The translations under genes were made by a program, and so were the position numbers. This document shows, piece by piece, positions 15,924 through 23,331 of a stretch of DNA of 64,000 nt. The number at the start of each line of letters is the position of its first letter. Within the stretch, counting starts at the first letter, position 1. Under the pieces are notes generated by a model, which worked only from the letters and a program-made list of their open reading frames with translations, did no database searches and was not told where the DNA came from. The stretch is from positions 124,001 through 188,000 of the forward strand of contig JAOADA010000003.1 in the NCBI GenBank assembly GCA_026417555.1. The letters are read 5' to 3'. Source of the stretch: Brevinematales bacterium (GTDB taxonomy: Bacteria > Spirochaetota > Brevinematia > Brevinematales > Thermospiraceae).

Positions 15924-17438
15924 ATGAAATCTTCCCCGGAAAACCTAGGGGAGATACTTTTTCCCGCCCTCTTTAATCCGCTTCCTTTAGGTATTGTGAT
16001 TGTCGATGAAAAGTACTCTCTTCTTTATGCCAATCCCTATGTGTACACTATCCTCGGCCTGGAGGTTGGTGCTCCTCTTCCTTCATTGTTTTCACTGTTT
16101 CCATCTTTGCCTCATTTGGATGTCTCGTGTCACACACCTCCTTCTTTCTTACGAACAGACCTCATCACCCCAGTCAAAAGCCACGTACCCATCATCCTCA
16201 CCACCTACCCTCTGTCTCTTCCTCACCAAAACATGAAAGGCTATATTCTCGCTTTTCTTGACCAAATGAGTACCTTTCAGATCCAAACCCTTTTCGAAGA
16301 GGTTTCTCATCTTTCCACCACACTGCAAGAAGAACGAGCCACTTTTGAACATCTCTTAAACCGCCTCCAGAGTGGGATCCTCTGGGGAAATACTACTCGT
16401 ATCTGGTATGCCAATACTCGAGCAAAAGATCTCCTTGGCCCTCTCTTCTCCCCAGAGATAGGTATTGTCGATCTCTTTGCGGACAATGAGAAACTGATGC
16501 ACTACCTCAATCGCAAGGTGACTTTGTCCAATCTCGAGATGGAACTCTCACTTGTTACCAGGCCCCTCCCCTGTCTCGTCAATATTTCTTATCTCCCAAT
16601 GAAAGACGAACCCGGTTGGATCATTGAGATTCTGGACATAGAAGAAAAAAAGAAGATTGAAAATTCTATTATGGACATGGCTCAAATCTTCATCAGAGAG
16701 AGAAACGAACTCAGGGAAAGCCAACGTATGATCAGCCGAGAACTTCACCTGGCAAGAGAGATCCAGTTTTCTCTTCTCCCCCACAAAGAGTACCCCTCCC
16801 TTGCCTACCTCTACCAACCCATGGAAGAGATAGGGGGAGATTTTCTGGATATTTTTGAACTGGATGACTCCCATATAGGGATTTTTATCAGTGATGTGTG
16901 TGGGCATGGAATAGCAGCCTCTCTGCTTACGGTCATGCTCAAACAAAAACTCGGAGAGCTCAAGTCCTTTGCCTTCCATCCTGATCATTTTCTGACGGCC
17001 CTCAACCGTACCCTCTTTCACCAATTACGTGGGTACTTCCTCACTGCTCTCTATGCAGTTTACAACACAAAAGAAGGTCTTCTTTCCCTGGCTAATGCCG
17101 GCCATCCCTATCCCTTTCTCTATACCCAAAGACACTTTGCCACGCTAGCCACCAAGCGTAGCCAACCAATAGGTATCCATCCTTCTACCCAATACGAAAC
17201 CTCAACAAGAGTTGTCCGCCCCGGCGATAGGATATTGTTTTATACCGATGGTCTTTTGGAAACAGAAAACCACCAAGGAGAGAGTTTTGAGGAAAAAAGG
17301 CTGGGTGAATTCCTTGAACACAATGCTTCCAAAGCCCCCTATGCCCTTCTCCAGGGTCTGCTTGATGACCTGCGAACTTTTCATGGAGAGAGAAATCTCC
17401 CGGACGATATCGCTCTCATCTGTCTCGATATCAGCTAA
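15924..17438 (+). CDS. PP2C (SpoIIE/RsbU-type) phosphatase with PAS-like domains
   Basis: A 504-residue cytoplasmic Ser/Thr phosphatase. Residues about 1-240 contain two PAS-like regions (NPLPLGIVIVDEKYSLLYANPY near 15; GILWGNTTRIWYANTRAKDLLG near 150). A coiled linker (about 245-275) leads to the SpoIIE catalytic domain from REIQFSLLP at about 283. Metal-site motifs are EEIGGDFLD, SDVCGHG, NAGHPYPFL, GDRILFYTDGLLE and the final DDIALICL, all intact. The ATG at 15924 has AAGGGGGG upstream; 21 earlier codons of the same frame are discarded. Such enzymes usually dephosphorylate an anti-sigma-antagonist (STAS) protein; no STAS gene is in the window. Confidence 0.9.
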   Translation: MKSSPENLGEILFPALFNPLPLGIVIVDEKYSLLYANPYVYTILGLEVGAPLPSLFSLFPSLPHLDVSCHTPPSFLRTDLITPVKSHVPIILTTYPLSLPHQNMKGYILAFLDQMSTFQIQTLFEEVSHLSTTLQEERATFEHLLNRLQSGILWGNTTRIWYANTRAKDLLGPLFSPEIGIVDLFADNEKLMHYLNRKVTLSNLEMELSLVTRPLPCLVNISYLPMKDEPGWIIEILDIEEKKKIENSIMDMAQIFIRERNELRESQRMISRELHLAREIQFSLLPHKEYPSLAYLYQPMEEIGGDFLDIFELDDSHIGIFISDVCGHGIAASLLTVMLKQKLGELKSFAFHPDHFLTALNRTLFHQLRGYFLTALYAVYNTKEGLLSLANAGHPYPFLYTQRHFATLATKRSQPIGIHPSTQYETSTRVVRPGDRILFYTDGLLETENHQGESFEEKRLGEFLEHNASKAPYALLQGLLDDLRTFHGERNLPDDIALICLDIS

Positions 17439-17593
17439 ACTACCACATCAATCACACGTCCTTTGCCATCCTCGAGAGAAGGTCGGGAAATCTCCATCAC
17501 AGCCGACGAAACCTCATGACGAGTTTGCATGATCTCATAGAGCATCCCGTCCAATTTCCCAAGAACTGTGAAAGCCTGTACACGTTCTATCAC
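17435..17593 (-). CDS. Small hypothetical protein (52 residues)
   Basis: A short frame on the minus strand starts with GTG at 17593, with AAGAGG about 8 nt upstream. It ends 4 nt inside the convergent phosphatase gene. The product is MIERVQAFTVLGKLDGMLYE at the start and ends KGRVIDVVV, with a plausible helix (residues 1-32) followed by a short strand. Codon use reads like a gene (many GAG, CTC, GTG codons). It is downstream of the GAF gene in the same direction with an 86-nt gap. I do not recognise a family, and a TAG lies just before the frame, so the start cannot be earlier. Confidence 0.45.
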   Translation of the reverse strand: MIERVQAFTVLGKLDGMLYEIMQTRHEVSSAVMEISRPSLEDGKGRVIDVVV

Positions 17594-17679
17594 TCGTTTT
17601 TCCTCTTCCTTTTGCTAAGAAATATCGGCACAAAAACAAAAAAATCAAACTCAGGCTCTCTTCTCTTATGGAGTAAAGA

Positions 17680-18471
17680 TCAAATATCTTTTTCTTCCTC
17701 AAGAAGACAACACAGCCTATAAGAAGCTATCATAAGAAAATGACACACCATTTCAAGTTCCCCCTGGGTAAAAACAGCAGCATTTTCCTTTTCTGTGAGA
17801 TTGATGACCCCAAAAGCCTGATGCTGATAGTTCACCAAGGGAATAATAAGAAACGAGTGCGACGCATACCCTACCCTATTGGGACGAGCAATCTCCGGAT
17901 GCGTTTCAATCTCGGTGACAAAAAGCCTCTTTTGTTTCTGATACATCCGAAAGGCAAGATCTTCGAGAGCCAGTTTCTGCCCCACTTTTGCCTCAGGAAG
18001 ACCCATAGACTTCACAAGGACGAGATCATCCATCCTTTTCACAAAGACAGAAATACGTCTTGCCCCACAGAGGACAAAACATCCTTCAATCACAGAGGTC
18101 GCCCATTCCGTAGTCGTCATAGCCCGAAGAGGTCGTAAAAAAAGCTCAAGGCGTCTAATTTCCTGTTCATCGGTAGCGAGAGACTGAACCTGAAAATCTT
18201 TCCTATCCAACAAAAGAGAAAGCCTTTTGACCTCTTTCGCAAGATCTTGAGTAGAAGCATGAGGATTCTTTTCCACAGCCCACATCCACATAACCACCAC
18301 ACCAGAAGCCACAAGAAAAAAGGTAAACAGCCACACCTCTACTGTAAAATGAGCATAAGACATCATCTCGTTTCGAGGTAACGCCTGATAAAGACCAGAA
18401 AGCCTGTATACCCACACACCAACAAGAGCAACTATCACCAGACTCAGAAGAAAATCTACAATCTTTCTCAT
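17680..18471 (-). CDS. Membrane-anchored GAF domain protein
   Basis: A 263-residue protein with two transmembrane helices (about 7-25 and 45-66) and a coiled-coil linker (about 75-115). A C-terminal GAF domain follows (about 118-258): MTTTEWATSVIEGCFVLCGARRISVFVKR, then SHSFLIIPLVNYQHQAFGVINLTEKEN, typical of GAF. No output domain follows, so it likely passes a signal to a partner or merely senses a ligand. It lies 18 nt downstream of a TPR protein gene and both may share a promoter at 20777-20805. Ligand is unknown. Confidence 0.85.
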   Translation of the reverse strand: MRKIVDFLLSLVIVALVGVWVYRLSGLYQALPRNEMMSYAHFTVEVWLFTFFLVASGVVVMWMWAVEKNPHASTQDLAKEVKRLSLLLDRKDFQVQSLATDEQEIRRLELFLRPLRAMTTTEWATSVIEGCFVLCGARRISVFVKRMDDLVLVKSMGLPEAKVGQKLALEDLAFRMYQKQKRLFVTEIETHPEIARPNRVGYASHSFLIIPLVNYQHQAFGVINLTEKENAAVFTQGELEMVCHFLMIASYRLCCLLEEEKDI

Positions 18472-18489
18472 CTTGTGCTCCTTTCTTGT

Positions 18490-20211
18490 TTAATTGAGCA
18501 GAAAACTTGTCACATCCTCACACGGAAGGTATTGAATCTTGGGATTGGTTTCCAACCAGCGAATAGCTTCTGGAGAAAGGGGGGACGTAGAAACCATCAC
18601 TACGCGCTCCACCCCAAACTCCTTTGCCGAGGCCAAAAGGTTGGTGAGATAGATTGATCCTATAGGTTCTGTCCATCGCCTCAAGCAAAAAAGTACTCGA
18701 GAGCGTTTATCGGTTTTTTCCTCACAGAGAAGATCAAAACCTTTCCCCTCTCCATAGGCATTGGCATCAACTTTAACCACCTGACTCAAGATGCGAAACC
18801 CCATATCCGCCGCCAATTCTCGTGCCACCATCGTAAAAGAGGGAAAATCTATAGAAAGAAGCGCGCTACAAGGATTGTCTGGTTGGACCCCCAGGGCTTC
18901 ATATTTTCCCTGTTTGGCACTCACCCGAGAAGAAACCGTCTCTCCTTTCTTTCTCACAACATCTTTGGGAACAAGATACTTCTCTAGAATAGGAACAGGG
19001 TCAAAGGTAACAGATACCCGTGGCCGAAAATTCATCCACAGTTCCTCTTTTGTAAGAAAACTTGCAAGCCATTGCTGATACACGGTGTCTAATTTCACCA
19101 AAGCCTCTTTAGCTTCATTCTCAAGACGAGCATAGTCCAGGGTTTGTCTCATAGAAACGCCCATATAGGTTTCTTTTTCCTGTTCTTTTTTCCATTTGTC
19201 CAGGGTAGAAAGGAGTTTATACAGGTAGCTCTGATTTTGCTTTGATTCCATGGTGGTACCACCATCGCTGTTGGCCTCTGCTATCTCTTTTTGAAAATTC
19301 ATCCTGAGCTCATCCAGGGCATTGTCATAGTAGCCCTGTTTTACCCGCAGCATGATCAATGCCATCGAAAGCTCGCGTTGTCTATTTCCACTATCATCAG
19401 CATACGTCATCACCATATTTTTCAATTGATCCCAAAGTTGTTTGGCCACGTCATAGTTTTTTGCATGAAGATAGCACACAAAGAGAAGCTTTACCCCAAA
19501 ATACATCATACTCATCGCCGGAGAAAGGTTACTATTGAGGGCTATTTCCATAACTTCCCGGGCTCGTTGATATGCCGCGGTCCTGAAGTACGCATAACTC
19601 AAAAGAAACAAAAATTCCAGATCCCTCCCCAACGGCTTGTCCAAAGCCTCCAACATAGGAAGGGCCTGTTCAACCCTATCCGTCATCAAGAGACAAAAGG
19701 CATATTGCTTAAGAAAGGGGGCTTCATCCTTAAGAAAGGCTGCTCCTTTTTCATAAAAATTTAACGCCCGAAAATAAGCCTTTTGAGAAAAAAGAATATC
19801 CGCAATCTCCCGGATCACATCCTTCGCCGACGGTATGATCTGATAGGCCTGCAAGAGATAATCCAAAGCATCGTTATCCCGACCAAGTCTTCGATAGAGC
19901 ATCCCCACGCGTCTATACAATTCAAAGAGGGTAAATAGCTTTGATTCCTTGCCTATCTCTATGAGTTTGACATAGTACCCTATGGCTTCAGGAAGAAGTC
20001 CTTTTTCTTCGTTAATATTCCCCAAATGCCAAAGAGCATCAATATTGTCTGGGTCCTGGCGCAAGGCATCCATAAAGATAGAGAGGGCTGTGTCCAGATC
20101 CCCACTCTCCACAGCCCTCTGTGCTTTCTTGCTCTTTCCCTCTTGCATGGTGGCATAGAGAAAATAGGCAGTCAAACCAGCCAAAATAACTGCCACCAAA
20201 AACCATCCCAT
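18490..20211 (-). CDS. TPR protein with degenerate Mrr-like nuclease-fold domain
   Basis: A 573-residue protein with an N-terminal membrane helix (MGWFLVAVILAGLTAYFLYA), then about six TPR-type helix pairs (about 30-260). It continues with helical segments (about 260-400) and a C-terminal domain (about 460-573) that resembles the Mrr/restriction-endonuclease fold: GFRILSQVVKVDANAYGEGKGFDLL, then RVLFCLRRWTEPI, and ASAKEFGVERVVMVSTSPLSPEAIRWL. In active Mrr enzymes the second block has a Q/ExK motif; here it reads CLR, so the catalytic Lys and acidic/Gln positions are replaced. It is probably a protein-binding scaffold rather than a nuclease. It lies 18 nt downstream of another TPR gene. Confidence 0.7.
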   Translation of the reverse strand: MGWFLVAVILAGLTAYFLYATMQEGKSKKAQRAVESGDLDTALSIFMDALRQDPDNIDALWHLGNINEEKGLLPEAIGYYVKLIEIGKESKLFTLFELYRRVGMLYRRLGRDNDALDYLLQAYQIIPSAKDVIREIADILFSQKAYFRALNFYEKGAAFLKDEAPFLKQYAFCLLMTDRVEQALPMLEALDKPLGRDLEFLFLLSYAYFRTAAYQRAREVMEIALNSNLSPAMSMMYFGVKLLFVCYLHAKNYDVAKQLWDQLKNMVMTYADDSGNRQRELSMALIMLRVKQGYYDNALDELRMNFQKEIAEANSDGGTTMESKQNQSYLYKLLSTLDKWKKEQEKETYMGVSMRQTLDYARLENEAKEALVKLDTVYQQWLASFLTKEELWMNFRPRVSVTFDPVPILEKYLVPKDVVRKKGETVSSRVSAKQGKYEALGVQPDNPCSALLSIDFPSFTMVARELAADMGFRILSQVVKVDANAYGEGKGFDLLCEEKTDKRSRVLFCLRRWTEPIGSIYLTNLLASAKEFGVERVVMVSTSPLSPEAIRWLETNPKIQYLPCEDVTSFLLN

Positions 20212-20229
20212 GAGGTCCCTCGTTTATGA

Positions 20230-20739
20230 TTAGAGGTTTCTCAGTCGACTATCCAATTCTTGTTCGGGAAGTCCTGCCTCTTTGGCCATAAAGGCATACT
20301 CCTTGGCCTTGTCCTTCTGACCAAGCGCAAGATACGCAAGCGCTACCTGTTCGTAAATACGAGCATCTCTTTTCGCATCAAGGGCCATGAGATAAAGATT
20401 GATACGGGTCTGGATATTTTTTGCTTTCTGTGCTTCAGCAACAAAAGAAGCAAAGGTTTTCTCTGCATCATAGGTGAGAGAAACCTTAAAATGCTGGGAG
20501 AGAAGAGCTCTTGCTTCAGCAGCTGCCTCTCCCATCGGATAAAGTTTATGGGCATAGAGAAAACAATTTTTGGCTTTGGAGTACTTTTTTACCTGAAGAT
20601 ACGCTTTGCCTGTCTGAAGCCAATCCTGTGCCAACGTTTTCCTCGCGTCAGGTGAGTACAGAGAATAATCCTGAGCAAAAACAAGTGAGAACGCAACCAT
20701 ACCCAACAGAACCAACCCATGCCATCGACTTATTTTCAT
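20230..20739 (-). CDS. Exported TPR protein
   Basis: A 169-residue exported protein with signal peptide MKISRWHGLVLLGMVAFSLVFA. Helical repeats of TPR type follow: DWLQTGKAYLQVKKYSKAKNCFLYAHKLYP and QVALAYLALGQKDKAKEYAFMAKEAG. No lipobox is present, so it is probably periplasmic. The start at 20739 has GGAGGG 5 nt upstream; the longer frame to 20805 is not used because it would include the promoter. It is the first gene of a minus-strand run that continues through the TPR/Mrr-like and GAF proteins. Its function is unknown beyond a protein-binding role. Confidence 0.8.
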   Translation of the reverse strand: MKISRWHGLVLLGMVAFSLVFAQDYSLYSPDARKTLAQDWLQTGKAYLQVKKYSKAKNCFLYAHKLYPMGEAAAEARALLSQHFKVSLTYDAEKTFASFVAEAQKAKNIQTRINLYLMALDAKRDARIYEQVALAYLALGQKDKAKEYAFMAKEAGLPEQELDSRLRNL

Positions 20740-20776
20740 ACTATCCCTCCTCGTCATGCGGTACTTTTCCTCTATG

Positions 20777-20805
20777 ATTATAACAGAAGAAAAAAAGAAA
20801 ATCAA
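20777..20805 (-). promoter_or_regulatory. Predicted promoter for the TPR-GAF operon
   Basis: TTGATT (20805-20800), 17 nt, TATAAT (20782-20777) on the minus strand, about 38 nt upstream of the start at 20739. It is back-to-back with the promoter of the divergent gene at 20880. Confidence 0.75.
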
Positions 20806-20824
20806 GGCTTTAGCAGAGATTTCT

Positions 20825-20853
20825 TTGACTTTTTGTCGCTTTGAAGATATAAT
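20825..20853 (+). promoter_or_regulatory. Predicted promoter for the FecR-like/barrel gene
   Basis: TTGACT (20825-20830), 17 nt, TATAAT (20848-20853). The start codon follows at 20880 after an AGGAGG-like ribosome site. It diverges from the TPR-GAF promoter; the two -35 boxes are only 19 nt apart. Confidence 0.8.
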
Positions 20854-20879
20854 GTTAAGGAAAAAAAGAGGAGGCTGGT

Positions 20880-22430
20880 ATGAAACGATGGTTTTTTTTA
20901 TTATTTTTTATCCTCTTTGGTTCATTTGCCTTTGCTGGTTCTCTCTCTCTGACAGTCCTCTCCTACGTCGGAAGTCTCGAATACGCAAGCATGGAATTGG
21001 GCCCTTGGAAAAAACTTGATATCGATGAGACTATCCCGGAAAAGGGATATCTCAGACTGACATCAGCCAACGATAGTGCAGAACTTCTTCGAAGCGATGG
21101 GGTACTCGTCCGTTTGGTAGGCAAGACCATGGTCTCCGTAGAAAGCCTTTTCCAAGCCCCAAAACCAAAACAAGGTCTTTCTGGTCTTTTGAGAAAGAAA
21201 CGCCCCCTCATAGAAATCAAGAATGAAGTGGCTGTGGCTGCTGTCCGTGGAAGTGTGCAGAGTGGTAGAGACGAAAACCCAAAAGACTCCACAACTAACC
21301 AAAAAATCATCCAGAACTCCTGTTTCTCAGTGGGCATAGGGGGGCTGAGCACCTTCGATCGGAGTGGTGTCCTCATAAAAGGAGGCTATTCCAACGATTC
21401 TTGGCAGATAGCCATCCGCTTGCCCATCCTCTGGAACACCAACGGCCTCATCGATACCCAATGGAAAAGTGCTGATGGATGGTTTGCCCTCGTAGAAACT
21501 CTCACCATAGGAAAAGAAACAGAGTTTTTCTTCCTTTCCTGGGGAGAAAAAGAGATCACCCTTGGGGAAGGTTTTCTCTTTGAAAGGAGATTTTATCGTT
21601 ATCATCCTTCGCGTTTCTCAGAGAATTTCCTTTTTGCTCAGATAAATTTTGGAGATGTGGGGATACGTGGTCTTGTAGATAGGCCAGCGGATCCCGATCT
21701 TTGGGCTGTAGAAGCTTTCATCCGACCCTTCTGGGGAACCGAAACAACCATGGAAAAGTTCATCATCAAAGGGTTTGTTGTCAATGAGCGCGATGCTCTT
21801 TCTCCCTTTTTCCCAGGAGATTTCCAGACTACCAATGGGAGTGTGGCTTATGTGACAGGGTATGGGCTATCCGCATCTGTTCCCCTTCTTTCTCAAAAAT
21901 TGTGGTATCTCTCAATAAACGGGGAGATTGATGGACTTAACGAAAAAGGTGGCATGATGGTTGGGGTATCAGGTGGCCATGAGGAATGGTTTTCTCTCAC
22001 GGCAACTCTTGGTCGAGGAGAATCTGGATATCTCCCCTGGTATTTTGATACCCTATCACGGTACACCCGTCCCATTTCTTCCTTCCTTCTCTCTCAGACA
22101 ACACACCCCTCCCTCGCCTGGAGCATAGGAGGAACCATCGGGACAGAAAATTCCATCCAACTCGGATGGAACCTCAAACATCGAGGAGAGAAGGAGTGGA
22201 TGTTTCAATCGGGGATAACATCTGGCAACAAAGTTTCTCCCTTCTCTCTTTTTGTGGGCTCCTCCACAACCTGGACAGAAAACACTCCAGCCTTTGACCC
22301 AGAACGTACCCTCACCCTCGTTCGCTTTGGTCTCTCCCTGGGAAACGTAAAGCTCTCCACGGAGTATGCCCAGGCCCTCAGCACATGGGAAAAAGGAAGT
22401 TTCTCCATCATGGGAGAAGTGCGTTTCTGA
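20880..22430 (+). CDS. FecR-like domain fused to outer-membrane beta-barrel
   Basis: A 516-residue exported protein with signal MKRWFFLLFFILFGSFAFAG. Residues about 21-125 look like a FecR-type domain: a charged start (VLSYVGSLEYASMELGPWKKLDIDETIP), AELLRSDGVLVRLVG and IEIKNEVAVAAVRGSV, as seen in FecR proteins of spirochaetes. The remainder (about 140-516) has many amphipathic strands with aromatic girdles and ends in GEVRF with a C-terminal Phe, as in outer-membrane proteins. A Cys at about 142 precedes the barrel. The fusion is unusual, as FecR is normally a separate sensor. It stands alone between its promoter and a strong terminator. Confidence 0.65.
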   Translation: MKRWFFLLFFILFGSFAFAGSLSLTVLSYVGSLEYASMELGPWKKLDIDETIPEKGYLRLTSANDSAELLRSDGVLVRLVGKTMVSVESLFQAPKPKQGLSGLLRKKRPLIEIKNEVAVAAVRGSVQSGRDENPKDSTTNQKIIQNSCFSVGIGGLSTFDRSGVLIKGGYSNDSWQIAIRLPILWNTNGLIDTQWKSADGWFALVETLTIGKETEFFFLSWGEKEITLGEGFLFERRFYRYHPSRFSENFLFAQINFGDVGIRGLVDRPADPDLWAVEAFIRPFWGTETTMEKFIIKGFVVNERDALSPFFPGDFQTTNGSVAYVTGYGLSASVPLLSQKLWYLSINGEIDGLNEKGGMMVGVSGGHEEWFSLTATLGRGESGYLPWYFDTLSRYTRPISSFLLSQTTHPSLAWSIGGTIGTENSIQLGWNLKHRGEKEWMFQSGITSGNKVSPFSLFVGSSTTWTENTPAFDPERTLTLVRFGLSLGNVKLSTEYAQALSTWEKGSFSIMGEVRF

Positions 22431-22459
22431 TGAAGTGTCAAAATGCTTTTGATTGTAAT

Positions 22460-22497
22460 GGCCTCCCCCTTATCGAGGGTGGAGGCCTTGTTGTTTT
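22460..22497 (+). terminator. Rho-independent terminator of FecR-like/barrel gene
   Basis: GGCCTCCCCCT and AGGGTGGAGGCC form a stem with a short loop (one mismatch), followed by TTGTTGTTTTT. It is 30 nt after the stop codon at 22430. Confidence 0.88.
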
Positions 22498-22505
22498 TCC
22501 TCTTC

Positions 22506-22527
22506 TATAGCACGATTATAGCACGAT
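22506..22527. repeat. Two tandem 11-bp copies of TATAGCACGAT
   Basis: TATAGCACGAT occurs twice without a gap between the barrel gene terminator and mtgA. It is only two units, so it may be chance slippage. No other element is seen in 22498-22638. Confidence 0.7.
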
Positions 22528-22638
22528 TCAAAAAGCTGTTCTTTCGTACCCTACAACAGAAGAATCACTTTTTTCAAAAAAAAAATCGTTTTTGACTTTA
22601 GAATTCATGAAAAGAGGGCTTTTTCTTTGAAAAAACCA

Positions 22639-23331
22639 TCATTCTCCAAACACTGCTTTGAGATACGCATACCTTTGGTAGAGGATTTTCAAATGCCCAA
22701 AATCATACGGCCCATATTTCACGGGACTTGAGAGAATCACCAGGAGCCTCATTTTCTGATCTTTTGAAAGCATCCATACCGGCACCCTATAGTGATAAAA
22801 ACTTCCCTGCTGAATTCCAAAAATCCCTGGTCCCCACTCCGCTGTGTTGAGATACAGTTCAAGAATACGTTTTTTTGGCAGAATTATCTCCATCTCAAGG
22901 GCGATAAGAAGCTCAAGATACTTGCGCAGATAGCTTTTCCCAGGCCAGAGAAAGAGTGTTCTGGCAAGTTGTTGCGTGATGGTACTCCCCCCATAAAAAG
23001 GTTTTCTGAGTTTCATATTCCTTTCAAAGGCTCTTCTCATAGCCTGCCACTCTACCCCATGATGGCGATAAAACCCATCATCCTCAAGAGCCACTACCAT
23101 TGTCCTGATATCCATGGGAATCTCACTGAACTTGAGAAAAACAAGAGGATAGATCCTTTGTCCACTCACCCACTGACGATACAGCATAATTCCAGTGACA
23201 GGAGGGTTGACAAAACGCACAAACACAAGCAAAAAGAACACCACCCCAAGAAAAAAAAGGTGAAGCAAAAGAAAAAGTTGAAAAACTTTTTTCCCAAGAG
23301 AAAACCAGAAAGAGGATTCGCTCTGTGTCAT
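22639..23331 (-). CDS. mtgA: Monofunctional peptidoglycan glycosyltransferase
   Basis: A 230-residue membrane enzyme that polymerises lipid II into glycan chains. One transmembrane helix is at about 17-37. The GT51 motifs are in order: VALEDDGFYRHHGVEW (catalytic Glu), GGSTITQQLARTLFLWPGKSYLRK, and KRILELYLNTAEWGPGIFGI. There is no transpeptidase domain, and the length is that of MtgA rather than a class A PBP. It overlaps polA by 4 nt and is transcribed with it from the promoter at 26045-26073. Confidence 0.94.
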   Translation of the reverse strand: MTQSESSFWFSLGKKVFQLFLLLHLFFLGVVFFLLVFVRFVNPPVTGIMLYRQWVSGQRIYPLVFLKFSEIPMDIRTMVVALEDDGFYRHHGVEWQAMRRAFERNMKLRKPFYGGSTITQQLARTLFLWPGKSYLRKYLELLIALEMEIILPKKRILELYLNTAEWGPGIFGIQQGSFYHYRVPVWMLSKDQKMRLLVILSSPVKYGPYDFGHLKILYQRYAYLKAVFGE

